DNA from: Prevotella sp.
Lineage (GTDB): Bacteria; Bacteroidota; Bacteroidia; Bacteroidales; Bacteroidaceae
Length of the DNA stretch: 46,883 nucleotides
Reading direction: 5' to 3'
Assembly: GCA_017445845.1 (NCBI GenBank)
Contig: JAFSRY010000070.1
Span: forward strand, 1 to 46,883
Positions within the stretch are counted from its first letter, which is position 1, and every line of letters starts with the position of its first letter. Below are positions 16,244 through 25,075 of the stretch, piece after piece. Made by a program: the position numbers and the translations under genes. The notes under the pieces are model-generated. The model had not been told where the DNA came from, did no database searches, and saw nothing but the letters and a program-made list of their open reading frames with translations.

Positions 16244-18175
16244 TCAATTATGGAGTATCACTGCCGACTGTGGGCTGACGGTTATTTTGTTGCCCTTGAA
16301 GTCGTGGATGCCCTCTTCGTTGATGACTCCCTCGCAACAGACGACGGTCCATGTGTCGTCGGGGATGTCGACGGTGCGGGCGCTCTTGTTGGCATTGAGC
16401 ACGACGATGATGTCTTCCCATTTGTCGTCACCGGCAAAGTCTTTCAGCCGGAAGGCCACGAGGCAGGGCTGTGTGGGCAGGAACTCGAGGTGCTTCTGTA
16501 TGAGTGCGGTCTCACCCATGTGGAAGGCCGGATGATGGCGGCGCAGGTGGATGAGGTTGCGGTAGTAGTCGAACACCTGCGGATAGCGTTCGAGGTTCTG
16601 CCAGTCGAGTTGGTTGATGCTGTCGGGTGAGTTGTAGGAGTTGTGGACTCCTTTCTTGCTGCGCAACATCTCTTCGCCGGAGAGCATGAAGGGGATGCCC
16701 TGGGAGGTGAAGACGGCGGTTTGTGCCAGCAGGTCGAGGCGGATGAGTTCATCGGTGGTGATGGCGGGCATCTCGGTCTTCAGCCGGTCGACGAGGCACA
16801 TGTCGTCGTGGCAGCTGACATAGCTGATCATCTGTGCGGGCTGCAATGCCCAGGGCTGCTTGCTGTAGTTGACGCGTGAATAGTCCACCTGTGGGTGGGC
16901 GGTCATGGCGGCGATGCCGGCCTTGAGGCTTTCTTCCTCTCCGGGTATGGCGGCGAGGAAGGCTCCCTTGGTGTCGTCGGAGAAGGGTCCGCGCAGGGCG
17001 TCACGGATGTCGTCGGAGAAGGCTGCCACGAGGGGCATCTGGCTGACGTTGGCCTTCATGGCGAGCTTCTCGGCGGGATAGGCGCACGGGCCGGCACTCC
17101 ATCCTTCACCATAGATGAGCATGCGGTCGTCCATCTGATAGAGCATCTTCGACAGGAAGTTCATGGTTTCTATGTCGTGGACGCCCATGAGGTCGAAGCG
17201 GAAACCGTCGATGTGATATTCTTTCATCCAGTATTTCACGCTTTCGAACATGAACATCCGCATCATCTCGCGCTCGGATGCGGTCTCGTTGCCGCAACCC
17301 GAACCGTCGCTCCAGGTGCCGTCGGCATTCTTGCGGTAGAAGTAGCCGGGGAAGGTTTTCTGGAAGTTGCTGCCGTCGATGTTGAAGGTGTGGTTGTAGA
17401 CGACGTCGAGGATGACGCGGATGCCGGCCGTGTGGAGGGCTTTCACCATCTGCTTGAACTCGCGGATGCGGCAGACGGGGTCGTAGGGGTCGGTGGCGTA
17501 TGACCCTTCCGGCACGTTGTAGTTCACGGGGTCGTAGCCCCAGTTATACTGCGGTTGGTCGAGGCGCGTCTCGTCGATGGAGGCGAAGTCGAAGGATGGC
17601 AGGATGTGGACGGCATTGACTCCGAGGCGCCTCAGATGGCGCAGGGCTTTCTTCTCGGTCAGTGCCAGATATTTTCCCTTGTACCGGAAGCCTGACTGCG
17701 GATGGATGGAGAAGTCGCGATGATGCATCTCGTAGACGACCCAGTCGGTGGGTGCGAGCCATACGGGTTTGTCGTCGTCGAGCCATCCCTCAGGGTCGGT
17801 GTCGTTCATATCGATGATGGCACCACGCTGGCCGTTCACACTCACGGCACGGGCAAAGATTCCGGGCGTTTCGTTGGGATGTTTCTTTGTCCCTGTGACG
17901 TCAAAGGTATAGAACTTGCCTTTCAGGTCGCCTTTGACGGTGGCGCGCCAGATATTGTCCAGCTCAGGGTCGCGCGTCATCTTGATGGTCTTGCAGGGTT
18001 TGCCGCCTACGCCTTCGTTATAGAGGCGGAGGGTGACCTGACGGGCCTTGCCGGGTGCAAAGAGCCGGAAGGTGGTGGCTTCCTTCCGATAGACGGTTTC
18101 CGGCCCTTGTGCCCGGACGTCGGTAGCGATGGCCATCATGGCTATGAGGATGAATAGTAATGCTTTCTGTTTCAT
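16244..18175 (-). CDS. pulA: Type I pullulanase (GH13), exported
   Basis: 643 residues from ATG 18175, which opens a signal peptide (MKQKALLFILIAMMAIATDVRA); a longer frame runs 25 codons up into malQ and is not needed. An N-terminal CBM48-like beta domain (about 28-140) precedes the GH13 barrel with the pullulanase signature YNWGYDP (210-216). The nucleophile is in GFRFDLM (D328), the acid/base in YGEGWS (E357) and the transition-state Asp in SCHDD (457/458). It hydrolyses alpha-1,6 branches of pullulan or glycogen/starch oligomers. It lies 19 bases after malQ in a two-gene alpha-glucan operon. Confidence 0.93.
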   Translation of the reverse strand: MKQKALLFILIAMMAIATDVRAQGPETVYRKEATTFRLFAPGKARQVTLRLYNEGVGGKPCKTIKMTRDPELDNIWRATVKGDLKGKFYTFDVTGTKKHPNETPGIFARAVSVNGQRGAIIDMNDTDPEGWLDDDKPVWLAPTDWVVYEMHHRDFSIHPQSGFRYKGKYLALTEKKALRHLRRLGVNAVHILPSFDFASIDETRLDQPQYNWGYDPVNYNVPEGSYATDPYDPVCRIREFKQMVKALHTAGIRVILDVVYNHTFNIDGSNFQKTFPGYFYRKNADGTWSDGSGCGNETASEREMMRMFMFESVKYWMKEYHIDGFRFDLMGVHDIETMNFLSKMLYQMDDRMLIYGEGWSAGPCAYPAEKLAMKANVSQMPLVAAFSDDIRDALRGPFSDDTKGAFLAAIPGEEESLKAGIAAMTAHPQVDYSRVNYSKQPWALQPAQMISYVSCHDDMCLVDRLKTEMPAITTDELIRLDLLAQTAVFTSQGIPFMLSGEEMLRSKKGVHNSYNSPDSINQLDWQNLERYPQVFDYYRNLIHLRRHHPAFHMGETALIQKHLEFLPTQPCLVAFRLKDFAGDDKWEDIIVVLNANKSARTVDIPDDTWTVVCCEGVINEEGIHDFKGNKITVSPQSAVILHN

Positions 18176-18194
18176 ATTGTCATGGGTAGGGGTT

Positions 18195-20633
18195 TTATGC
18201 TCGTCCGCTCCGGGCGACAAGCTCACGGACGTTGGCCGTGAAGTTGGCATTGGCCATGAGGTCTTCGATGTTCAGGTGCATACGGTAACGCCAGTAGTGC
18301 TTGGGGTTGGCGGGTATGTTGATGCGTTCGGCATCGGCATCGGCCAGCCGTAGCTGCTCATCAATGGCCAGCCAGTCTTGCAACGAGATGATGCAGAGCA
18401 TGGAGGGCGACTGGAGGTGCTGCATGACGATGTCGCGTGCCAGCCATCCGGGCAGCGGATGGGGTGCCGGTCCCTGTCGGTGAAGCATGTTGTTGAAGTA
18501 GTCTTGCGTGCGGGGCCAGTCTTCGTCCCACCACTGTCGGAGGGTTGCCATGTCGTGGGTAGAGATGGTGGAAACGGAGCGGTAGGGGTTGCGGTCGAGA
18601 TATCCGAAGCGCACATGCGGATCTTTCGGCATCGACTGTATCTCCAGCGAGAGGATGCGCAACTCCTGCATCACCCATGCCACACAGTCGGGCACCATGC
18701 CGAGGTCTTCGGCACAGACGAGCATACGGGTGGCCTCGACGAGTTTCGGCAATTTCTTCATGGCCTCGCCATACCAGAACTGGTTGTTGCGACGATAATA
18801 GTAGTCGGCATAGAGTTCGTAGAAGCGGCCTTTTTCCCAGTCGGGCAGGCTGTGATAGAACGGGGTCTTCAGTGCTCCGATGGCGGGGTGCCAGCGGTCT
18901 TTCTGCTTATGGTCTTCGAGATAGAGTTCAGGATGGAAGGGCATCCCCCATGCTTCTACGTCCTGACGGCTCAGGGGCAGTGCGGGTTGGAACTGACCGA
19001 AGAGGCCGCTGGATTGTGGCACCGGTATCTCCCAGATGCGGAAGAAGCCAAGCACATGGTCTATGCGGTAGGCATCGAAGAAACGCGCCATGTTTTGGAA
19101 GCGGCGCACCCACCACTGACAGCCGTCCTTCAGCATCTCGTCCCAGTTGTAGGTGGGGAAGCCCCAGTTCTGTCCGTCCTCGGAGAAGTCGTCGGGCGGT
19201 GCTCCTGCCTGACCGTTCATATTGAAATACTTGGGTTCTACCCACACGTCGCATCCCTGACGGCTGACACCGATGGGGATGTCGCCTTTGAGGATGATGC
19301 CCAGTTGGCGGGCATGGTCGTGGGCGGCTCGCATCTGCTTGTCGAGAATGAACTGCACGAAATAATAGAACCCTACCTCTTTATATATACGGGTACGCGC
19401 GGAGGTGAGTTTCTCCCTGTCGTGCTCGTCCCATTGCGGATGCGCGGCCAGCTGGTGGGTGTCGCGCAGAAGGCAGTAGAAGGCGTAGGGCACGAGCCAC
19501 TGCTCAGTGTCGTGGAAGAAGGCTTTGAACTCCTTGCCGGCGAGGGTCTTCTTGCCTTCCTGTTCGTAGAGCAGGCGAAGGATTTCAAGTTTGGCCTGGT
19601 TGACACGCTCATAGTCGATTTGCGGCAGGGCATTGAGTTCCTGTCTCAACTGCTCATACTTCTTGTTAAGCTCGTCATCGCTGAGGGCTGGCAGCTGGCG
19701 AAGGTCGACATACTGAGGATGCAGGGCGAAGATGGAGATGCAGGAGTAGGGGTAGGAGTCGGTCCAGGTGTGTGTGGAGGTGGTGTCGTTGATGGGCAGC
19801 ACCTGCAGGGCTTTCTGTCCGGTCATGGCCACATAGTCAATCATGGTCTTGAGGTCACCGAAGTCGCCGACACCGAAGCTGCCCTTCGTCCGCAGTGAGA
19901 AGACTGGAACGAGGGTGCCTGCCACACGGTCGTTGGGCAGGTCGAAGTAAGCTGCTGAAAGCGAATAGACGGTGACCGTGTCGGTGGGACGCTGTAGTAT
20001 CTGTATAGTCCGATTCTCACCATGTTCCCAGATGGCGGCATCCTTGCTCTTGGCAACGAACTTCAATTCTATGGTTTCTTCCTGCAGACGGTCGGCATCG
20101 ATATCGACAACCCATTCGTGGTAGTTATGCTGAATCATCGGCAGGGCCTTAGCCAGATCCCAGGCTCCAATCTCCTTGGCAGAACCCACCACATAGAGGC
20201 GTTGGCCGCGACCGAGTTGTGGTGCGCGGACGTTGAGCCGGACGATGCGACCCGTCTTATGGCTGGCGGTGACGGTCTCGGGTTCGTCAATGGCAAAGGC
20301 TGCACTGTAGCGATAGCTGTCTTCGGGGATGTTGTTCCAATGGTCGTAGATTTCATAGGACGCCTTCCCCAGGGAAAGTTCCACCCGATGTTTCATCACT
20401 GTCCACTCGTGACATTTCTCATGTCCGTTGCATTCTACGCTGTAGTAGTATTCAATGCACGTCGGATGAGGTTCCGCAATATTGAGCTCATAACTCCAGT
20501 CGAGTCCGTCGCGGGTAGACATCCGATAGGGCACGATCTTCTCTGGGGTGGCATCGGTCTGAGGTGTCACCACGTTTAAAACCAGTTCTTCACCGAAGAT
20601 GGTTTTATACTGTATGTAAAAAGTCAGCTTCAT
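18195..20633 (-). CDS. malQ: 4-alpha-glucanotransferase (GH77) with N-terminal starch-binding domains
   Basis: 812 residues. Two CBM20-like domains (about 1-110 and 125-225, the second with LYVVGSAKEIGAWDL) precede the GH77 barrel. Catalytic residues are in YRIDHVLGFFR (D525), CAEDLGMVP (E642) and STHDMATLR (D694). No signal peptide, so it is cytosolic. The enzyme moves maltodextrin segments between chains during use of maltose and starch oligomers. Two CBM20 domains fused to MalQ is the usual Bacteroidetes form, though members are often somewhat longer. First gene of the operon with pulA; a -7 box lies at 20661-20668 and a LacI-type palindrome at 20724-20737. Confidence 0.93.
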   Translation of the reverse strand: MKLTFYIQYKTIFGEELVLNVVTPQTDATPEKIVPYRMSTRDGLDWSYELNIAEPHPTCIEYYYSVECNGHEKCHEWTVMKHRVELSLGKASYEIYDHWNNIPEDSYRYSAAFAIDEPETVTASHKTGRIVRLNVRAPQLGRGQRLYVVGSAKEIGAWDLAKALPMIQHNYHEWVVDIDADRLQEETIELKFVAKSKDAAIWEHGENRTIQILQRPTDTVTVYSLSAAYFDLPNDRVAGTLVPVFSLRTKGSFGVGDFGDLKTMIDYVAMTGQKALQVLPINDTTSTHTWTDSYPYSCISIFALHPQYVDLRQLPALSDDELNKKYEQLRQELNALPQIDYERVNQAKLEILRLLYEQEGKKTLAGKEFKAFFHDTEQWLVPYAFYCLLRDTHQLAAHPQWDEHDREKLTSARTRIYKEVGFYYFVQFILDKQMRAAHDHARQLGIILKGDIPIGVSRQGCDVWVEPKYFNMNGQAGAPPDDFSEDGQNWGFPTYNWDEMLKDGCQWWVRRFQNMARFFDAYRIDHVLGFFRIWEIPVPQSSGLFGQFQPALPLSRQDVEAWGMPFHPELYLEDHKQKDRWHPAIGALKTPFYHSLPDWEKGRFYELYADYYYRRNNQFWYGEAMKKLPKLVEATRMLVCAEDLGMVPDCVAWVMQELRILSLEIQSMPKDPHVRFGYLDRNPYRSVSTISTHDMATLRQWWDEDWPRTQDYFNNMLHRQGPAPHPLPGWLARDIVMQHLQSPSMLCIISLQDWLAIDEQLRLADADAERINIPANPKHYWRYRMHLNIEDLMANANFTANVRELVARSGRA

Positions 20634-20660
20634 GGGTTTTTAGTTATTTTATTTCCGTTT

Positions 20661-20668
20661 CAAAGTTA
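20661..20668 (-). promoter_or_regulatory. malQ promoter -7 box
   Basis: Minus strand TAACTTTG about 28 bases upstream of the malQ ATG. No convincing TTTG lies 19-20 bases further up, which would fit a promoter that needs an activator. Confidence 0.5.
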
Positions 20669-20723
20669 ATCATTAATTGTCAGGTTGGCACGTTGAACGG
20701 AAAAGAAAAGCGGCTTTTATCGA

Positions 20724-20737
20724 TGCAAACGTTTGCA
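20724..20737. promoter_or_regulatory. LacI-family operator-like palindrome upstream of malQ
   Basis: TGCAAACGTTTGCA is a perfect 14-base palindrome with the central CG typical of LacI/GalR-family operators. It lies about 56 bases upstream of the malQ -7 box and after the end of the phosphatase gene. No LacI-family gene is in the window. Confidence 0.65.
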
Positions 20738-20752
20738 GAAAACCCAACTTTT

Positions 20753-20810
20753 GGATGTTGACTTATTTAACCAAACGACCAGGATGTTGACTTATTTAAC
20801 CCAACGACCC
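20753..20810. repeat. 29-bp tandem repeat, two units, upstream of malQ
   Basis: 20753-20781 and 20782-20810 share GGATGTTGACTTATTTAACC followed by (C/A)AACGACC, with two differences. It lies between the phosphatase stop and the malQ operator. Confidence 0.8.
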
Positions 20811-20819
20811 ATCACCTTT

Positions 20820-22301
20820 TCATTGGTCTGCCACTTCGGTGATGGGGTTGCCGATGCAAGCGTTTGGCATCTGTATGTGGAGCATGGCGCAAACCGTCGG
20901 AGCCACGTCAATCATATAGTTGGTGCGCGAGCTGTGGCCATGCTTGACATTCCATCCGAAGAACACGCAAGGAATGTGCGAGTCATAGGGGTTCCAGGCG
21001 CCGTGGGTCGTGCCGCGATAGTCGTTGCCCGGAACAAAGTCGTAGAGACCCGCCTTGGTGACGCAATAGATGTCGCCCGAACGCTGCGCATTCCATCCAT
21101 TGATGAGTTGTTCTTTGAGGAAAGCCGGCACCGTAGCCTGTGCGGCATGAGCCAGGTCGACGACGTAGAGCAGGTCTTTCTCCTGCTTGAGGAATTCGAT
21201 GCTCTCGTCAACGACATCCTGCAACTTCAGCCCGGCCTTTCTGATGCCTGGGCGGTCGAGGAACAGCTTGTAAGAGTAGGTATAGGGAACCATGTTGTCA
21301 AGTCCAAACTTCTCCTTGAGATATTCGTTCAGTCGCTTGCGGGCATCGCCGACACTCCACCCGCCTGCCGGTATGCGGTGTTCGTTGAGGGTGGTGGAGT
21401 TGTGGGCAGCACCGTGGTCGGCCGAGAGGAAGAGCAGATACTGTCCCTTGCCGACGGTTTTGTCGAGGTAGTTGAGGAACTTGGCCAAGTCACGGTCCAG
21501 TTCCATGTAGACTTCGTAGTTCTCTTGTCCGCGTGTACCGAAAGAGTGGCCGATGGCATCGGTGGGCGACACGCTGATGCAGAGCATGTCACATTCGCCG
21601 CGCTGGCCCAGCTTCTCGTTCTCTATGGCAGCCTGTGCCATGAGGAAAGTCTTCTCCACACCCACAGGCGACATCTTGATATCCTTGCCGGGGTTCCAAG
21701 TGTTCTTGTCGTTGAACTTCTTCACCCACTCGGGCAGCTCCTCCATGTAGTAGCTCGACGTGATGTAGTGCCCTACCTCATTATCCCACCAGTAGGCAGC
21801 ATCGGCGGCCTGTCCGGCAGGAAGGATGGCGGCACGGTCCTTCATAGCCACGCCGATGACTTTCGAGCGGTAGTCGGTGGCCACCTTGAGCATGTCACCG
21901 ATGGTCGTGGCTGTCATCTTACGGGGCGACATCTCTCCGGCACGGCCCTCACCGCCGACACTCTTCACCGAATGGTCGGAGCAGCAGTAGGTAAAGCGTC
22001 CATCCATATAGAAGTCGTTACCCGCTATGCTGTGCAGGGCCGGTGTCGAACCAGTGTAGATAGAGGCATGTCCGATGCCGGTCACGGTCGGGACATAGTT
22101 GATGAGGTTGTTGTCGCAGCTGAAGCCTTCGTCGACCAACCGGCGCAGACCGCCGCGCTCATACCTGTCATAGTAATAATAGAGGTAATCCCAGCGCATC
22201 TGGTCAACGACAAGTCCTACGACGAGTTTCGGTCTCTCAATCTGTGCCGAGGCAGCCATGGCCGCCAGACACAACAGCAGTGTCAATAAATTCCTTTTCA
22301 T
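20820..22301 (-). CDS. PafA-type alkaline phosphatase, exported
   Basis: 493 residues with signal peptide MKRNLLTLLLCLAAMAASAQ. Metal ligand Asp in VVDQM (D33), phospho-accepting Thr in PTVTGIGHASIYTG (T74) and Asn in AGNDFY (N95); the spacings 33-74-95 match the 38-79-100 pattern I know for Elizabethkingia PafA. A later metal site is SADHG. This family releases phosphate from phosphomonoesters, and some members act on sugar phosphates. It is monocistronic with a consensus promoter at 22325-22355. Somewhat shorter than the 520-550 residues common in the family, but all visible catalytic motifs are present. Confidence 0.88.
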   Translation of the reverse strand: MKRNLLTLLLCLAAMAASAQIERPKLVVGLVVDQMRWDYLYYYYDRYERGGLRRLVDEGFSCDNNLINYVPTVTGIGHASIYTGSTPALHSIAGNDFYMDGRFTYCCSDHSVKSVGGEGRAGEMSPRKMTATTIGDMLKVATDYRSKVIGVAMKDRAAILPAGQAADAAYWWDNEVGHYITSSYYMEELPEWVKKFNDKNTWNPGKDIKMSPVGVEKTFLMAQAAIENEKLGQRGECDMLCISVSPTDAIGHSFGTRGQENYEVYMELDRDLAKFLNYLDKTVGKGQYLLFLSADHGAAHNSTTLNEHRIPAGGWSVGDARKRLNEYLKEKFGLDNMVPYTYSYKLFLDRPGIRKAGLKLQDVVDESIEFLKQEKDLLYVVDLAHAAQATVPAFLKEQLINGWNAQRSGDIYCVTKAGLYDFVPGNDYRGTTHGAWNPYDSHIPCVFFGWNVKHGHSSRTNYMIDVAPTVCAMLHIQMPNACIGNPITEVADQ

Positions 22302-22324
22302 GTGATGGATGATTTAAATTTTCG

Positions 22325-22355
22325 CAAAGTTACGAAAAATCGAGGGCAGAACAAA
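22325..22355 (-). promoter_or_regulatory. Promoter of the alkaline phosphatase gene
   Basis: Minus strand TTTG (22355-22352), 19 bases, TAACTTTG (22332-22325); start site near 22318, about 17 bases before the ATG. Confidence 0.7.
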
Positions 22356-22455
22356 ATAAATTCATTTATTTTTTTTGCCGAGATGGAATAACTTATCAAA
22401 AGTTAGGCAAAAAAGTTGAAAGAACAAAGCATCATGTCAACTTTTTCTGAAAACA

Positions 22456-22487
22456 TTTGGTCAACTGAAGAAAAAGCCGTACCTTTG
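22456..22487 (+). promoter_or_regulatory. tmRNA promoter
   Basis: TTTG 22456-22459, 20 bases, TACCTTTG 22480-22487. The transcript would begin about 20 bases before the mature tmRNA end at 22515. Confidence 0.7.
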
Positions 22488-22514
22488 CACCCACTATCAT
22501 CAGAACATCAATCT

Positions 22515-22913
22515 GGGGTTGACTGGATTTGACAGCAGGCTGAGATGGTACGTAAGCACGCGGAGCCTCGGAGGCTATCTCCTTAAACGAAGCTTTCAGA
22601 AAATTAATTGGCAACAATGAGTATGCTCTCGCTGCCTAATCGAAGTATAGTAGATTACTGGCTTTATTCCGCCACCAGGTGACGGAACGGGACGTCGCTC
22701 CAAGGATGTTTTTCCGAATCTGAGGATTCAGCGGCGCAGTGCAATCGGAAATAGTCGGCACGCGCCTCGACATGCCGATGACACTTTAGAGGCTAAGGTT
22801 GCGGTTCAGGTGGTCCAGGTCTTGCCGCAGCACGAAAACCTAAGGCTGGAATAAGCGTGTAGAAAGCGTATGGTTTCCCTGTTTGGACGCGGGTTCGACT
22901 CCCGCCAGCTCCA
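22515..22913 (+). ncRNA. ssrA: Transfer-messenger RNA
   Basis: It rescues stalled ribosomes. The 5' end GGGGTTGACTGGATTTGACAG is the conserved start, and its first seven bases pair with CAGCTCC near the 3' end (22907-22912, with one G-T pair in each half). The T-arm reads GGTTCGACTCC. The tag frame at 22610-22639 follows after about 95 bases. The 3' CCA is not fully encoded (the bases after the discriminator A at 22913 are CCC), so it would be added or trimmed and repaired. A terminator follows at 22918-22950. Confidence 0.95.
22610..22639 (+). other. tmRNA tag reading frame (GNNEYALAA, stop)
   Basis: GGC AAC AAT GAG TAT GCT CTC GCT GCC TAA; with the charged alanine the tag is A-GNNEYALAA. 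It ends in ALAA as expected for ClpXP-type recognition. I recall this exact tag from Prevotella ruminicola, supporting the taxonomic guess. Confidence 0.9.
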
Positions 22914-22917
22914 CCCA

Positions 22918-22950
22918 ACGAGCACCGGCCTTCCGCCGATGCTCGTTTTT
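22918..22950 (+). terminator. tmRNA terminator
   Basis: Stem ACGAGCA (22918-22924) with TGCTCGT (22940-22946), extended inward by CGGC/GCCG, followed by a T-run. Confidence 0.85.
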
Positions 22951-23016
22951 ATATTCCCTTTCATCCCCTTTCCTTGTTTTATATAGCTTGGTGGTACAAA
23001 GAAATTATCACCGAAA

Positions 23017-23048
23017 TTTGGCAATAAAGAAGAAAATGTTTAATTTTG
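23017..23048 (+). promoter_or_regulatory. Promoter of the FG-GAP gene
   Basis: TTTG 23017-23020, 20 bases, TAATTTTG 23041-23048; the leader is about 60 bases. Confidence 0.65.
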
Positions 23049-23113
23049 CAGCCAACAATGATAATCTATTCGACTTTTGGAGTTGAGGAACCATCAAACA
23101 GACCAAGAAAAGT

Positions 23114-25066
23114 ATGCACAAATCACAACATCTGCTAACCGTCATCGCCACGTTCTTCCTGTCGACGATGGCAGGGCTTACACCCACGAAAGCCCAGACG
23201 CTAATCTATCCCGTCTTCACCCAGTATGGAGACTGGGCCAGCTATTATGGTGCCGCAACGAGTGCCGACCTGAACAACGACGGCTACTGCGACCTCGTCA
23301 TTTCCGGTTTCGGCCGTAACGTAACGAACACAAAGGGCACGAACGACATCGAACGCAACCGTATGACCCATGTGCTCCTGGTCGACCCGAATGTAGACAT
23401 GCTGCGCTGGTCGCCCGTCAGCAACCGTCGGATCGGCTTCGATGTCACCGACCGGCCCAGCCTCACCCCCTGCGACATCAACCGCGACGGATTGATGGAC
23501 ATCGTGGCCTTCGAGACCACGGGACGCATTGCCACTGACCAACCCTACACCGACGGCATCGCCAACGAAGGCATCTTCCTCGGACAGGGCGACGGCACCT
23601 TCAGGCAACTCTCTCCGCGCATCCTCGACGCAGAAGGCATGGAGACCGACTTCGACATGCGCAAGTTCCTGTCGGGAACGGTCTGCGATGTCAACAACGA
23701 CGGTCTGCTTGACATCATCGGCATCGGCTATCAGATTGTGGCCGACGTGGCAGCCAAAGACTACGAGACCTGCAACTACATCCTGCTGAACCGCGGCAAC
23801 GACACCTTCCAACAGCAACCTATCTTTGCCGACGGCGACATCTACCACTTCGAAATGGCGTGGGTAAAGAACTACGACCTTAACAACGACGGTCTGCAGG
23901 ACTTCATCATCAGCGGACAGTCGAACGACAACGGAGTCCTCGGGCGCACCGTCCGCTGTCTCGAGAGCGACCAATGCACCGAGACCCACTTCTTCGACAT
24001 CTTCCTCAACGACCCCAACCAACCCGGCACTTTCCGCCGGCAGTACCTGCAGGACAAAAAGAAATGGGGCTCGAGTGCTGTCTGGGCCATCGGCGAGACG
24101 GGCTGTGCCATCGGCGACGTCGACTCTGACGGTGTGCCCGACATGTATCTCGTCGGCTACTGCGGCAACGGTCGCAAGCATGACATCTGGGGCCTCTTCC
24201 GGGCCACACTGCAAGCCGACGGCACCGTCAAGTACGATGTAGACTATACCTGTCCCGTCCTTCTGGCACGACCGCTGAACACCGTCAGCCAGTCCACCGG
24301 CTTCATCGACTGGGACGGCGATGGCAACTTCGACTATTACGCTCCCGGATGGTATGGGGCTTATAACACGCAGACCGCCCTCATCTATACCAACCGCTCG
24401 GGCAACGGCACGTTTACTCAGGCCTATCGGGTGCCTTCCGGCTCTGAGACCGCCTCATGCTTTGTCGACTGGAATGTCGACGGCACGCCCGACATTGTTG
24501 AACTTGGCCAGTCGTGGGACGGCACCTTCTTCGTCAACGGCGGCACTCATTTCCAGGCTACTCCCAATCCCAACAAGGCTCCTGAGCGCCCAGAGGCTCC
24601 GCTGACGCGCGACGCCGTCGTCGAGGACGACTATATCACCCTGTCGTGGGACAAGCCGTCGGGAGCCAAGGGAAACGCCACCTTTGAATACTGGGTAAAA
24701 GATGCCGACGGCCGACTCGTCACCTCGTGCAACGCCTTCATCGGCGGCGACATGGACGGACGACGCAAAGTGGTCGCTCCGGGCAATGCCTGCCAGGCAC
24801 GAAAAGTACGCCTCCACCTGCCCAAAGGACATTATACGTTCGGTGTGCAGACCGTCGACGCCGCCTACCAAGGGTCTCCCTTTGCCACCGGCTCCTTCGA
24901 AGTCATCACCAGCGGCATCGACCACAAATCCATCCCCTTAGAGGAGGACGGGAGGGGTTCAAAACCTCAAACATCAAGCCTCTACAACCTCAAGGGACAG
25001 TCTGTCGGCTCGACACCCCGCCACAACGTGACCATCGTCAACCATAAGAAAATCGTCAACCCATAA
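23114..25066 (+). CDS. Secreted FG-GAP/VCBS-repeat protein with sorting motif
   Basis: 650 residues. A signal peptide (MHKSQHLLTVIATFFLSTMA..KAQ) is followed by seven calcium-loop-like repeats: DLNNDGYCD, DINRDGLMD, DVNNDGLLD, DLNNDGLQD, DVDSDGVPD, DWDGDGNFD and DWNVDGTPD. This is a seven-bladed FG-GAP/VCBS beta-propeller. A fibronectin-III-like segment follows (about 500-605, EAPLTRDAVVEDDYITLSWD). The end (LYNLKGQSVGSTPRHNVTIVN-HKKIVNP) resembles the Prevotella short sorting tail. Just before it, KSIPLEEDGRGSKPQ is encoded by a palindromic repeat. It is probably a surface or secreted binding protein, and no enzyme motif is visible. The SGNH hydrolase gene follows nine bases later, likely co-transcribed. 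Confidence 0.85.
   Translation: MHKSQHLLTVIATFFLSTMAGLTPTKAQTLIYPVFTQYGDWASYYGAATSADLNNDGYCDLVISGFGRNVTNTKGTNDIERNRMTHVLLVDPNVDMLRWSPVSNRRIGFDVTDRPSLTPCDINRDGLMDIVAFETTGRIATDQPYTDGIANEGIFLGQGDGTFRQLSPRILDAEGMETDFDMRKFLSGTVCDVNNDGLLDIIGIGYQIVADVAAKDYETCNYILLNRGNDTFQQQPIFADGDIYHFEMAWVKNYDLNNDGLQDFIISGQSNDNGVLGRTVRCLESDQCTETHFFDIFLNDPNQPGTFRRQYLQDKKKWGSSAVWAIGETGCAIGDVDSDGVPDMYLVGYCGNGRKHDIWGLFRATLQADGTVKYDVDYTCPVLLARPLNTVSQSTGFIDWDGDGNFDYYAPGWYGAYNTQTALIYTNRSGNGTFTQAYRVPSGSETASCFVDWNVDGTPDIVELGQSWDGTFFVNGGTHFQATPNPNKAPERPEAPLTRDAVVEDDYITLSWDKPSGAKGNATFEYWVKDADGRLVTSCNAFIGGDMDGRRKVVAPGNACQARKVRLHLPKGHYTFGVQTVDAAYQGSPFATGSFEVITSGIDHKSIPLEEDGRGSKPQTSSLYNLKGQSVGSTPRHNVTIVNHKKIVNP
24931..24972. repeat. 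Palindromic repeat half inside the FG-GAP gene
   Basis: CATCCCCTTAGAGGAGGACGGGAGGGGTTC is related to the GC-rich family and is read in frame immediately before the sorting tail, the same relative position as in the SusE/F-like gene. Confidence 0.55.
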
Positions 25067-25075
25067 CGAACCGCT

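Noticed and set aside
18378-19898. 506-codon plus-strand frame opposite malQ
   Set aside because: Antisense shadow of malQ, whose catalytic motifs are all present on the minus strand.
20733-22289. 518-codon plus-strand frame opposite the alkaline phosphatase
   Set aside because: Shadow frame; the minus-strand gene has a signal peptide, promoter and active-site residues.
22806-23024. Minus-strand 72-codon frame over the tmRNA 3' end, and a 61-codon frame at 22432-22617
   Set aside because: They overlap the conserved tmRNA structure and have no coding features.
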